Below are positions 54,456-64,000 of a stretch of 64,000 bases of DNA, piece by piece (within the stretch, counting starts at the first letter, position 1; every line of letters starts with the position of its first letter). The notes below the pieces were generated by a model, which was given only the letters and a program-made list of their open reading frames with translations, did no database searches and was not told the DNA's origin. This DNA comes from Paracoccus sediminicola. Lineage in GTDB: Bacteria; Pseudomonadota; Alphaproteobacteria; Rhodobacterales; Rhodobacteraceae. The stretch is taken from contig NZ_CP115768.1 of the NCBI RefSeq assembly GCF_027912835.1, positions 2,021,501 through 2,085,500 of the forward strand. Reading direction: 5' to 3'. The translations under genes were made by a program, and so were the position numbers.

Positions 54456-54586
54456 CCAGAAGCACCTGCCCGGCCATAGTGCAGCCAACGGCCACTGGCA
54501 GGCTTCCCTTTTCGCGGAGGGCTGATTAGGTCAGCCGAGATTGCGGCATGCCTTCGGGCAAGCCGCGCCCTCCGCGGAGATCACGC

Positions 54587-55252
54587 ATGTCCCACCCAGA
54601 ACCCGAATGGGTCATCAGCTCCGGCCTGACCGGCTATGAAGACGCGGTCGCGGAGATGGGGGCCCATGTCGCAGACATGCATGCGGGGCGCGCGGGCGAG
54701 CGGATCTGGCTCGTCGAGCACCCGCCCCTTTATACGGCAGGCACTTCGGCCAAGGCGGCGGATCTTCTGGATGCGAGGTTTCCGGTCCACGCCACTGGAC
54801 GTGGCGGTCAATACACCTATCACGGGCCGGGACAGCGCATCATCTATACCATGCTCGATCTAAACCGCCGTGGCCGCGATGTGCGCGGTTTCGTCAAGTC
54901 GCTGGAAGGCTGGGTGATCGACACATTGGCCGAATTCGGCATCAGCGGAGAAATCCGCGAAGGCCGCGTCGGCGTCTGGGTGCCGCGTCCCGAGAAACCG
55001 GCGCTTCCCGACGGCGCGATGCGCGAGGACAAGATCGCCGCCATCGGGATAAAGCTGCGTCGCTGGATCAGCTTTCACGGCATCTCGATCAATGTCGAAC
55101 CGGATCTGAGCCATTATGGCGGCATCGTGCCCTGCGGCATTTCGGGACATGGCGTGACCAGCCTCGTCGATCTGGGCCTTCCGGTTGGGATGGAGGATCT
55201 GGACAATGCGCTGCGCGCCACCTTCGCCCAACGATTCGCCGCGGAGAATTGA
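54587..55252 (+). CDS. lipB: Octanoyl-ACP:protein N-octanoyltransferase
   Basis: A 221-residue enzyme that transfers octanoyl groups from ACP to lipoyl domains of the 2-oxoacid dehydrogenases. Motifs are [36 protein letters not shown], the Lys in [19 protein letters not shown] and the catalytic Cys in [15 protein letters not shown]. The chosen ATG gives [11 protein letters not shown], which is the usual start; a longer in-frame start at 54548 is possible. Lipoate synthase is not adjacent. cycA follows after 92 bp. Confidence 0.94.
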   Translation: MSHPEPEWVISSGLTGYEDAVAEMGAHVADMHAGRAGERIWLVEHPPLYTAGTSAKAADLLDARFPVHATGRGGQYTYHGPGQRIIYTMLDLNRRGRDVRGFVKSLEGWVIDTLAEFGISGEIREGRVGVWVPRPEKPALPDGAMREDKIAAIGIKLRRWISFHGISINVEPDLSHYGGIVPCGISGHGVTSLVDLGLPVGMEDLDNALRATFAQRFAAEN

Positions 55253-55344
55253 GTTGACCTTGCCTCGGACGATTCGTCACATTCCGGCGTGACCATATCC
55301 CTGCGACGCCTTTTTCCGGTGTTCGACAGCAAAGGAATACGAGG

Positions 55345-55809
55345 ATGAAGACCAGCCTGATCGCCATGTTTTCCGTGCTCAGCCTCGCCGCACCCGCGCT
55401 CGCCCAGGAGGGCGACATTGCCGCCGGCGAGAAAGAATTCAACAAATGCAAGGCGTGCCACATGATCCGCGATGATTCTGGCGAGGATATCGTGCGCGGC
55501 GGGCGAACCGGTCCGAATCTCTACGGGATCGTCGGGCGGGAAATCGCCTCGGTCGAGGGTTTCCGCTATGGCGACGGGATCAGGGCGCTCGCCGAGAAAA
55601 ATCCCGGAGCGAGCTGGGATGTGAACTCGCTGAAGGCCTATGTCACCGATCCGACGGCCTATCTGAAAGCGCATTCCGGCGATGACGGCGCGCGTTCGAT
55701 GATGACCTTCAAGCTGAACAAGAATCAGGACGATCTGGTCGCCTTTCTGCTGAGCGTCTCGCCCGATGCGCCCGAGCAGCCTGCATCCGGCGATGGGGCG
55801 CCGCAGTAA
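55345..55809 (+). CDS. cycA: Cytochrome c550/c2-type periplasmic cytochrome c
   Basis: A 154-residue monohaem cytochrome with signal peptide MKTSLIAMFSVLSLAAPALAQ. The haem-binding CKACH lies at about residues 35-39 of the precursor, GGRTGPNLYGIVGREIASVEGFRYG follows as in the Paracoccus c550 and mitochondrial c families, and the sixth ligand is the Met in ARSMMTFKLNKNQDDLVAFL. It closely resembles P. denitrificans cytochrome c550 throughout. It shuttles electrons from the bc1 complex to terminal oxidases in the periplasm. ctaD lies about 210 bp downstream, with two strong inverted repeats between them. Confidence 0.95.
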   Translation: MKTSLIAMFSVLSLAAPALAQEGDIAAGEKEFNKCKACHMIRDDSGEDIVRGGRTGPNLYGIVGREIASVEGFRYGDGIRALAEKNPGASWDVNSLKAYVTDPTAYLKAHSGDDGARSMMTFKLNKNQDDLVAFLLSVSPDAPEQPASGDGAPQ

Positions 55810-55821
55810 ATCGCGGATGAA

Positions 55822-55840
55822 TTGCGACAGAATGTCGCAA
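55822..55840. promoter_or_regulatory. Perfect palindrome TTGCGACA-GAA-TGTCGCAA upstream of ctaD
   Basis: A 19-bp inverted repeat with 8-bp arms lies 12 nt after the cycA stop. Its TGCGACA...GTCGC layout resembles the two half-sites (GCGxC and GNCGC) described for RegA/PrrA/ActR response regulators that control respiratory genes. A TTGACA-like -35 follows at 55843-55848. Binding is inferred. Confidence 0.45.
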
Positions 55841-55846
55841 GATTGA

Positions 55847-57691
<1,845 letters not shown>

Positions 57692-57711
57692 TACCGCCCG
57701 ATGACGAACAG

Positions 57712-57739
57712 CGGCCCCGGAGCGATCCGGGGCCGTTTT
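57712..57739 (+). terminator. Rho-independent terminator after ctaD
   Basis: CGGCCCCGGA-GCGA-TCCGGGGCCG followed by TTTT, about 20 nt past the ctaD stop. Confidence 0.88.
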
Positions 57740-57793
57740 CATGTCCGGCATCGAAAATGCGGCCCGCCCGTATCACTGCCACGAGGTCACCTC

Positions 57794-58288
57794 ATGCCCT
57801 ATCAGTGGAGCAAGACCGGAAAAGAAGAGCTGCTGCTCGCTTGGCCCCACCGCTCTTTGCCGCGCCGGGGCTTCGTCTGGTTTATCGGCATCACCGCAGC
57901 TCTGCTGACCCTGCCGCTGATGGCGGTGCTGGGCAGTGTCGTGATGTGGGCGCTGCTGCCATTCATGCTCGGCGCCATTGCGGCGGTCTGGTGGGCGATC
58001 AGCCACAGCTATCGCACCGGCTCCACGCTGGAAGAGCTGCGGTTTGCTGGCGGCTGCATCGCGCTGACCCGCCACGAACCCGGCAAGCCCGTGCGCGAGT
58101 GGAGGGCCAAAGCCTATTGGATCCGCGCCATTATCCGCCCCGGCCCGGTAGAAAGCTATCTCGTCCTCGTCGGTGACCACGAATCGGGCCGCGAGATCGA
58201 GTTCGGCGCGTTCCTCGCCCCCGAAGAGCGCGTCGCCCTGCTATCAGAGCTGAACCGCGCCCTCGCGCGGCACAGCGGCAGGGCATAG
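57794..58288 (+). CDS. DUF2244 membrane protein
   Basis: A 164-residue protein starting MPYQWSKTGKEELLLAWPHRSLPRRGFVWFIG. Two adjacent membrane helices (about 28-48 and 50-68) precede a soluble beta-rich part (YRTGSTLEELRFAGGCIALTRH, YLVLVGDHESGREIEFGAFLAPEERVAL). This is the DUF2244 family, commonly near cytochrome oxidase genes in alphaproteobacteria and of unknown function. The ATG at 57794 lies after the ctaD terminator; an in-frame start at 57701 would cross it. A role in oxidase assembly is conceivable but not shown. Confidence 0.8.
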   Translation: MPYQWSKTGKEELLLAWPHRSLPRRGFVWFIGITAALLTLPLMAVLGSVVMWALLPFMLGAIAAVWWAISHSYRTGSTLEELRFAGGCIALTRHEPGKPVREWRAKAYWIRAIIRPGPVESYLVLVGDHESGREIEFGAFLAPEERVALLSELNRALARHSGRA

Positions 58289-58402
58289 CCGGAATATCTC
58301 AGCCTTGAGTGCAGGGCATTTTCGCGATGCTGCGATCCTTCTGCACTGTCGCATGAACCACCGCCACGACGACGCTGCCAAGGACCAGCATGCTGCGCAA
58401 GG

Positions 58403-58864
58403 TCAGAGCAGCTTCTGTTTCACCATCTGGCCGACCGCTCCGAAATCCATCTGACCGGCATAGCGGGTCTTCAGCTCACCCATGACGCGGCCCATATCGC
58501 GGACGGACTCGGCATTTAGCTCGGCTATGACGCCGTCAACCGCTGCACGCGCCTCTTCCTCGGACATGCGTCGGGGCAGGAACTCCTCGATTACCGCGAT
58601 TTCGGCGTTTTCCTTTTCCGCCAGTTCCAGCCGACCACCCTCTTCATAGCTGCGCGCGGATTCCTGGCGCTGCTTGACCATCTTGGACAGGATCGCAACC
58701 AGATCGGCATCGCTCATCACACCGCCCTCGCCTTCGCCGGTGCGGGCGGCGATCTCACGGTCCTTGATCGCAGCCGAGATCAGACGCAGCGTCGACAGCC
58801 GCAGCTGATCCCTTGCCTTCATCGCATCTTTGGTCGCGCTCTGGATTTTCGTCTTCAGATCCAT
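58403..58864 (-). CDS. GatB/YqeY domain protein
   Basis: A 153-residue helical protein with the YqeY pattern: MDLKTKIQSATKDAMKARDQLRLSTLRLISAAIKDREIA, SKMVKQRQESARSYEEGGRLELAEKE and GRVMGELKTRYAGQMDFGAVGQMVKQKL. The C-terminal half matches the tail domain of GatB that contacts tRNA, and these proteins are presumed to bind tRNA, but no role is established. The start is taken at MDLKTK; two ATGs lie 6 and 12 nt upstream. It is divergent from carA, an arrangement common in Rhodobacterales. Confidence 0.88.
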   Translation of the reverse strand: MDLKTKIQSATKDAMKARDQLRLSTLRLISAAIKDREIAARTGEGEGGVMSDADLVAILSKMVKQRQESARSYEEGGRLELAEKENAEIAVIEEFLPRRMSEEEARAAVDGVIAELNAESVRDMGRVMGELKTRYAGQMDFGAVGQMVKQKLL

Positions 58865-58995
58865 GGTCATCCCCATGTATGGCTCAAGCGCTGTGAAATA
58901 GGGGCAGCAAGCCCCCGGTTCAAGCCCGCCCTCGCTTGACCGCGCGGCGGCGCTTGACTAGGTTCCGCGCGATCAGCTGATACGGAGCCCGCATC

Positions 58996-60156
58996 ATGAA
59001 CGCGCAAGCCGCGAAACCGACCGCCTGCCTTGCCCTCGCGGACGGCACGATTTTTACCGGCCAGGGCTTCGGCGCAACCGGCGAGGTGGTCGCAGAACTG
59101 GTCTTTAACACGGCGATGACCGGCTATCAGGAGATCATGACCGATCCCTCCTATGCGAGTCAGGTCGTTACCTTCACCTTCCCGCATATCGGCAATACCG
59201 GCATCACCGAGGAAGATGACGAGGCCCCCGATCCGGTCGCCAGCGGCATCGTCGTCAAATGGGACCCGACCGAGCCGTCGAACTGGCGCGCGACTTCGGA
59301 TCTGCAGGACTGGATGCGCCGCCGCGGGCGCGTGGGAATCGGCGGCGTCGACACGCGGCGCCTCACCCGCGCGATCCGCCAGCAAGGCAGCCCGCATGTG
59401 GTGCTGGCCCATGATCCTGACGGGAATTTCGACATTCAGGCAATGGTGACACGGGCTCGCGAATGGCAGGGTCTTGTCGGGCTGGATCTCGCGAAAGAGG
59501 TTTCGACCCGGCAGAGCTATCGCTGGGATACCGGGCTGTGGAGCTGGCCGGGGGAGTTTGCCGGCAATGGCGAGGAAAGGCCGTTCAAGGTGGTGGCGCT
59601 CGATTACGGTGCCAAACGCAACATCCTGCGCTCGCTGGTGGCTTCCGGGGCGGATGTGACGGTCCTGCCGGCCACCGCGACCGCCGAAGAGGTTCTGTCG
59701 CATGACCCCGAGGGTGTTTTCCTGTCGAATGGCCCCGGCGACCCCGCAGCGACCGGCAGCTATGCCGTACCGATGATTCAGCAGCTTCTCGATCGGGACA
59801 TGCCGATCTTCGGTATCTGCCTCGGCCATCAGATGCTGGCTCTGGCCCTAGGCGCCAAGACGGTCAAGATGGGCCACGGTCATCACGGCGCCAACCATCC
59901 GGTGCGCGACGTCGATACGGGCAAGGTGGAAATCACCTCGATGAATCATGGCTTCGCGGTCGATGCGCAAACCTTCCCGAGCGGCGTGCGGGAAACGCAT
60001 ATCAGCCTCTTCGACGGCTCGAATTGCGGGCTCGCCGTCGCGGACAAGCCGGTATTTTCGGTGCAGTATCACCCCGAGGCGAGCCCCGGCCCGCAGGACT
60101 CGGCCTATCTGTTCACCCGCTTTGCCGATGCGATGCGGACCCGTCGCGAAGGCTGA
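58996..60156 (+). CDS. carA: Carbamoyl-phosphate synthase small subunit
   Basis: A 386-residue glutaminase subunit for carbamoyl phosphate, feeding arginine and pyrimidine synthesis. The N-terminal domain has LALADGTIFTGQGFG and FNTAMTGYQEIMTDPSY. The amidotransferase domain has ALDYGAKRNILRSL, LSNGPGDPAA, the catalytic Cys in FGICLGHQMLALALG and the His-Glu pair in SVQYHPEASPGPQD. The large subunit gene (carB) is not adjacent. An MshEN-glycosyltransferase fusion gene follows after about 80 bp and need not be related. Confidence 0.96.
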   Translation: MNAQAAKPTACLALADGTIFTGQGFGATGEVVAELVFNTAMTGYQEIMTDPSYASQVVTFTFPHIGNTGITEEDDEAPDPVASGIVVKWDPTEPSNWRATSDLQDWMRRRGRVGIGGVDTRRLTRAIRQQGSPHVVLAHDPDGNFDIQAMVTRAREWQGLVGLDLAKEVSTRQSYRWDTGLWSWPGEFAGNGEERPFKVVALDYGAKRNILRSLVASGADVTVLPATATAEEVLSHDPEGVFLSNGPGDPAATGSYAVPMIQQLLDRDMPIFGICLGHQMLALALGAKTVKMGHGHHGANHPVRDVDTGKVEITSMNHGFAVDAQTFPSGVRETHISLFDGSNCGLAVADKPVFSVQYHPEASPGPQDSAYLFTRFADAMRTRREG

Positions 60157-60234
60157 AAATATAGCCACAACAGTCACTTAACGAAAATTTAAGATCCTGC
60201 GTGTCAAGCATGGTGAAACCATTGGGGATTCGCC

Positions 60235-62424
60235 ATGTCGGTTCAAATCGTCCGCACGGACGCCTCGGCCAGTGATCCGCTTCGCCTGCCAATCGCGCCG
60301 CAGGCGGAAATAAGATCGCTTTCTGAACGCGACATGCGGCCATTGGGCCAGATTCTGCTGGAAGAGAATGCGGTCACCCCGGCGCATCTGCTGAAGGCCA
60401 CGGTGATGCGGCGGCGTCAGGATGTGCCCCTCGGGCAGATCCTGCTGGCACAGGGCTGGGTCACCGAAGCCGCACTCACGCACGCGCTGACCCGGCAATG
60501 GCGTTGCGCGTCGGTCGATCCGGTGCAGATGCCGCCCGATCCGCGGCTGATAGACCAGCTTGGCGCGCGTTTTTGCGTGAAGAACGGCATCCTGCCATGG
60601 CGCCGGGCCGGCGGCGTGACCTTTATCGCCACTTCCCGCCCGGAAGCCTTTGCGGCATTGCGGGCCAGCCTGCCGGCTGATCTCGGGCCAGTGCGGATGC
60701 TGTTGGCCACTGAAACAGCGATCCACGCGGCTGTCATCGACAGCCGTGCCACCGCGCTGACCCGCCATGCCGAGCATAGTGTCGCGCCGGAGGAAAGCTG
60801 CCGCGGGCGCAGCGAAGCCCGCGCGGCGCGCGTCGCTCTGTCGCTCGTGCTCATCGGACTCGGCGCAGCGGTTCTCGCCCCGATCAGCGCGCTCGCGGCT
60901 GTCACCGCCTGGGCGTTGCTGACGCTGCTTGCCGGGACCGCGCTGCGGGTCGCGGCCTTCTGCGCCGTGCTGCGCCAGCAGGCGTCGTCGCGTGCCGAAA
61001 ACCGCCTGATCGCCACTGTCACCAAGCCGCGCGCCGAGATGCGTGGCGCCCTGCCGGTGATCTCGGTGATCGTGCCGCTTCTTCAGGAAAGCGATATCGC
61101 CGACCGGCTGGTGATGCGGCTGTCCCGGCTGGATTACCCGCGCGAGCTGACCGACATCCTCTTGGCGGTCGAGGCGGATGACGATGTGACCCTCAAGGCG
61201 CTCTCCGCAACCCGGCTGCCGCGATGGATGCGGGTTGTGACGGTGCCGCCGGGACCGTTGAAGACCAAGCCCCGCGCCTTGAACTATGCCCTGAACTTCT
61301 GCCGCGGTGACATCGTCGGGGTCTGGGATGCCGAGGATCGCCCGGCTAGCGATCAGCTGCACAAGATCGCGCGCGGATTCGCGGCAGCGGCGCCGGACGT
61401 GGCCTGCCTGCAAGGTCAGCTTGATTACTTCAACCCACGCAGCAACTGGCTCGCCCGCTGCTTCACCATCGAATATGCGAGCTGGTTCCGCGCCAATCTG
61501 CCGGGCATCGCGCGGTTGGGTCTCGTGGTGCCGCTTGGCGGAACGACGCTGTTTTTCCGGCGAGACGTGCTGGAAAAGCTCGGCGGATGGGATGCGTGGA
61601 ACGTCACCGAAGATGCCGATCTGGGGGTGCGGCTTGTCCGGCACGGCTGGCGCACGGAACTGATCGACACCACAACGGATGAAGAGGCGAATTGCCGCGC
61701 CTTGCCCTGGATCAAGCAGCGATCCCGCTGGCTCAAGGGCTATGCGATGACCTGGGCGGTGCATATGCGCAACCCGCTGAGGTTGTGGCGCGACCTCGGG
61801 GCACGGCGCTTCGTCGGTTTTCAGGTGCAGTTCCTCGGGACGATGTCGCAATATCTTCTCGCCCCGGTTCTGTGGAGCTTCTGGCTGCTGACGCTCGGCC
61901 TGCCGCATCCGCTGCGCGAGCCGCTGTCCCAGCTCTGGTCGGGCTATGCGATACCGGCCGTGTTTGCGATCTTCCTGGCCTCAGAAACGATCGGAATGGC
62001 GGTTAATCTCTGGGCGGTGCGCGGTCGAAAGCATCGCCATCTGATCTCCTGGGTGCCGCTGATGCATCTCTATTTCCCGCTCGGCTGCCTGGCCGGGTGG
62101 AAGGCGATCTATGAGGTGGTGACCAACCCGTTCTACTGGGACAAGACCGCGCACGGGGTATTCGAGGAAAACGAGCCCGAAAGGGCGGAGACCGGCGATT
62201 TCACCCGCATTCCGGTGCTCGGGATCATCGCCGACGAGACGACCGCGCGCGCCGCAAATGACCATGTCCACCACGCGCGGGAGAGCTGCAGCGCCGTTTT
62301 GGACAGCCATGAAACCAGTGGCTCGACGTGCGGTCACGAGGAAAACAGCGGCGCGGGGGATATTTGCGGTGTTGGCAATGCGCAGACCCTCACGACAGAA
62401 GAATTCGCGCGCGGCCGTGCCTAG
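60235..62424 (+). CDS. MshEN-like domain fused to a membrane glycosyltransferase (GT2)
   Basis: A 729-residue protein. Residues ~30-175 contain MRPLGQILLEENAVTPAHLL and DVPLGQILLAQGWVTEAALTHAL, the tandem LGxILxxxGxVTxxxL pattern of MshEN/type II secretion ATPase N-domains, which bind c-di-GMP in some members. Two membrane helices follow (~200-250), then a GT2 catalytic domain with the DxD form VWDAEDRP (Asp365), TEDADLG (~458-464) and QRSRWLKG (QxxRW, 495-499), and C-terminal membrane helices. This resembles processive polysaccharide synthases and NfrB-like proteins. A possible role is c-di-GMP-controlled glycan synthesis. The C-terminal ~100 residues are polar. Its stop shares CTAG with glnE. 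Confidence 0.8.
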   Translation: MSVQIVRTDASASDPLRLPIAPQAEIRSLSERDMRPLGQILLEENAVTPAHLLKATVMRRRQDVPLGQILLAQGWVTEAALTHALTRQWRCASVDPVQMPPDPRLIDQLGARFCVKNGILPWRRAGGVTFIATSRPEAFAALRASLPADLGPVRMLLATETAIHAAVIDSRATALTRHAEHSVAPEESCRGRSEARAARVALSLVLIGLGAAVLAPISALAAVTAWALLTLLAGTALRVAAFCAVLRQQASSRAENRLIATVTKPRAEMRGALPVISVIVPLLQESDIADRLVMRLSRLDYPRELTDILLAVEADDDVTLKALSATRLPRWMRVVTVPPGPLKTKPRALNYALNFCRGDIVGVWDAEDRPASDQLHKIARGFAAAAPDVACLQGQLDYFNPRSNWLARCFTIEYASWFRANLPGIARLGLVVPLGGTTLFFRRDVLEKLGGWDAWNVTEDADLGVRLVRHGWRTELIDTTTDEEANCRALPWIKQRSRWLKGYAMTWAVHMRNPLRLWRDLGARRFVGFQVQFLGTMSQYLLAPVLWSFWLLTLGLPHPLREPLSQLWSGYAIPAVFAIFLASETIGMAVNLWAVRGRKHRHLISWVPLMHLYFPLGCLAGWKAIYEVVTNPFYWDKTAHGVFEENEPERAETGDFTRIPVLGIIADETTARAANDHVHHARESCSAVLDSHETSGSTCGHEENSGAGDICGVGNAQTLTTEEFARGRA

Positions 62425-64000
62425 TCGCTGTCGCTGCTGACGGCTTCTCCGCCCGTCGCGGGCAGGCCGCTATCGACGATCTGCCCCGCCGCCTCGACCA
62501 TCTTATCGAGCCTTGCCCGCAAGGCGTCGAGATCCTCGGTGTCGGTTTCGCGCAGGAGAAAATCCTGTCCGCCCGCCCCAAGCTCTTCCATGCTGATGGG
62601 CTTCTCGCTGATCAGCCGGCCTGCCGCCTGAAGCCTCCACAGGAAACGCTGCGCAGATAGCAATGTTTCGGCTTCGTCGGCAGTGACAAAATCATGCCGC
62701 TTCCCGGCCCGGATCTGCGCCTCGGGACTGCGCGCCGGATCGCCGCCGCGCAGGGCGAAGCTTTGTGCGAGCAGCTCGATATCCTGAAGGCGACCGCGCC
62801 CGATCTTGGCCTCCCACGCGCCGTCAGGCGCCTTTGCGGCAAAGATTTTGTCGCGCATCTCTGCCAGATCCGGCAGCACCCGCGCATCGCTGCCGCGTTC
62901 GGACAACACGTCAACACGACTAGCCTCGACCTCGTCGGCGAGCGCATCCGCATCCGATCCGCAGGCGGCAACCACGCGGGCGCGAGTCAGGGCCAGATGC
63001 TCCCATGTCCAGGCTTCGGTCATCTGGTAGTTGCGGAAAGACTGCAGCGACGTCGCCACCGGCCCTTGCCGTCCCGAGGGGCGCAGCCGCATATCGACCT
63101 CGTAAAGCCTGCCATTCGCGGTCTGCGCGGAAAGCGCCGTGATCATCGCCTGAGTGAAACGCGAATACCAGGCGCGTGGCGCGAGCGGCTTGCGCCCGTC
63201 GGATTCCTCGACCCCGTCATCGTCATAGATTACGATCAGATCGAGATCCGAGGCCGCGTTCAGCCGCCGCGCCCCCAGAGACCCCATGCCCATCACCACC
63301 GCGCCCCGTCCCGGCGGGCCGCCATGCCGCGCCGCCAGCTCATCCACCACGAGCGGCAGAAGCGAGGCGATCGCGGCGTCGGCGATATCGGCATATTCCT
63401 GCCCCACCTGCGCCGCATCCGAGAGACCGCGCAGATGATGCACGCCGACCCGGAACTGCCATTCATGCGCCCAACGCCGCGCCTCGTCGAGCGCGCGCTC
63501 ATAGCCGCCATCGCGCGCGTTCATCTGCTGGTCGAGCCGCTGCGCCAGATCCGCACGCATCGTCTCGTATCCGGGCCAGGGCGCGAAGAAAGTGCCGCCG
63601 AGCACCGCGTCGAGCACGTCGGGATGCCGCCCGAGATACGCCGCCAGCCCCGGCGCGGTGGCGCAGATATCGACGATCAGGTCGATCAGTGAGGGGTTCG
63701 CCTCGAAAAGCGAGAAGAGCTGCACCCCCGCCGGAAGTTTCTGCAGGAAACCGTCGAAACGCGACAGCGCGTCTTCGGAATGCGCGGCGCGGCTCATCCG
63801 GCCGAGAAGATCGGGCTTGATGCGGCGAAAGATCTGCTGGGCGCGGGCACTGCGCAGCGCCGGATAGCTGTCCCAGCGGTCGATGATAGTCTGGGATTGT
63901 TCGGAAATTTCCGGTAGCGGCGCGCCGTCGGAGGGCGCAAAAAACGCGTCTGTCAGCGTCTCGACGCGCTCAAGCCGGGTTCGCAAAGCGGCACTCCACG
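62421..64000 (-). CDS. glnE: Bifunctional glutamine synthetase adenylyltransferase, C-terminal part
   Basis: At least 526 residues; the frame runs open past the window edge (WSAALRTRLERVETLTDAFFAP), so the 5' part is missing. GlnE adds and removes AMP on glutamine synthetase. This part has the nucleotidyltransferase signature GMGSLGARRLNAASDLDLIVIYDDDG and the conserved RLYEVDMRLRPSGRQGPVATSLQSF with TEAWTWEHLALTRARVV, which fits the C-terminal adenylyl-transferase domain. A helical segment follows (IGRGRLQDIELLAQSFALRGG). The in-frame TTG at 63986 is probably not the true start. It converges on the GT2 gene, sharing the CTAG stop palindrome. Confidence 0.92.
   Translation of the reverse strand, partial: WSAALRTRLERVETLTDAFFAPSDGAPLPEISEQSQTIIDRWDSYPALRSARAQQIFRRIKPDLLGRMSRAAHSEDALSRFDGFLQKLPAGVQLFSLFEANPSLIDLIVDICATAPGLAAYLGRHPDVLDAVLGGTFFAPWPGYETMRADLAQRLDQQMNARDGGYERALDEARRWAHEWQFRVGVHHLRGLSDAAQVGQEYADIADAAIASLLPLVVDELAARHGGPPGRGAVVMGMGSLGARRLNAASDLDLIVIYDDDGVEESDGRKPLAPRAWYSRFTQAMITALSAQTANGRLYEVDMRLRPSGRQGPVATSLQSFRNYQMTEAWTWEHLALTRARVVAACGSDADALADEVEASRVDVLSERGSDARVLPDLAEMRDKIFAAKAPDGAWEAKIGRGRLQDIELLAQSFALRGGDPARSPEAQIRAGKRHDFVTADEAETLLSAQRFLWRLQAAGRLISEKPISMEELGAGGQDFLLRETDTEDLDALRARLDKMVEAAGQIVDSGLPATGGEAVSSDSD

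Overview
The window is 64 kb of GC-rich chromosome from an alphaproteobacterium of the Rhodobacter/Paracoccus group (Rhodobacterales). A Paracoccus-like organism is most likely. The evidence is a c550-type cytochrome c gene directly upstream of ctaD, a DUF1476/zeta-type F1-ATPase inhibitor, a eukaryote-like NADP isocitrate dehydrogenase, an RNase E with an acidic insert in its S1 region, and an IscR without the usual cluster cysteines. I saw no insertion sequence, prophage, CRISPR array or plasmid replication gene. It reads as ordinary core chromosome with some lineage-specific envelope genes.

Layout. 1-7.6 kb (minus strand): 3' part of ccdA, rne with a long leader, a DctB/DctD-type two-component pair, and purQ. 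8-15 kb: a DUF2061 membrane protein, an XRE regulator with a palindromic operator at its start codon, a secreted protein built of three repeats, icd, an SGNH-type hydrolase, a tandem HD-domain protein and a small secreted PepSY-like protein. 15-24 kb: alpha/beta hydrolase, orphan iscR, fpr, acyltransferase, gcdH, a large acidic OmpA-type protein, an AlkA-type glycosylase and a GntR regulator. 24-32.5 kb: a PRC-barrel exported protein, a HAD pyrimidine nucleotidase, a candidate 30-codon ORF, a UbiH-type hydroxylase, a BCCT transporter, the zeta inhibitor, purC-purS, a nitroreductase and tRNA-Met. 32.7-40.7 kb: sulfotransferase, gltX, zincin protease, PfkB kinase, an outer-membrane barrel, lolA, a VOC protein, dtd and a DEAD-box helicase.

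40.8-49 kb: a Bcr/CflA exporter (minus), then a long plus-strand run of tdk, DUF2270, a D,D-carboxypeptidase, tmk, holB, tatD, an MBL phosphodiesterase and an AEC transporter. The last five genes are packed with 4-nt overlaps or 3-nt gaps. 49-53.6 kb (minus): a complete polyamine-type ABC transporter (ATPase, binding protein, two permeases). 53.7-64 kb: tRNA-Leu, a lipoprotein, lipB, cycA, ctaD, DUF2244, yqeY, carA, an MshEN-glycosyltransferase fusion and the 3' part of glnE.

Functional themes are respiration and its biogenesis (ccdA, cycA, ctaD, zeta inhibitor, ubiH-type), nucleotide supply (purQ, purC, purS, tdk, tmk, carA, pyrimidine nucleotidase), nitrogen and carbon control (glnE, DctB/DctD, GntR), and envelope building. 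The most unusual items are a DctD-type activator without the GAFTGA loop, three exported proteins with internal duplications or strand-like repeats, the HD-HD fusion, the MshEN-GT2 fusion, and two strong inverted repeats between cycA and ctaD. No gene cluster in the window looks to me like a clearly new multi-gene system. The novelty is in individual proteins and intergenic structures.
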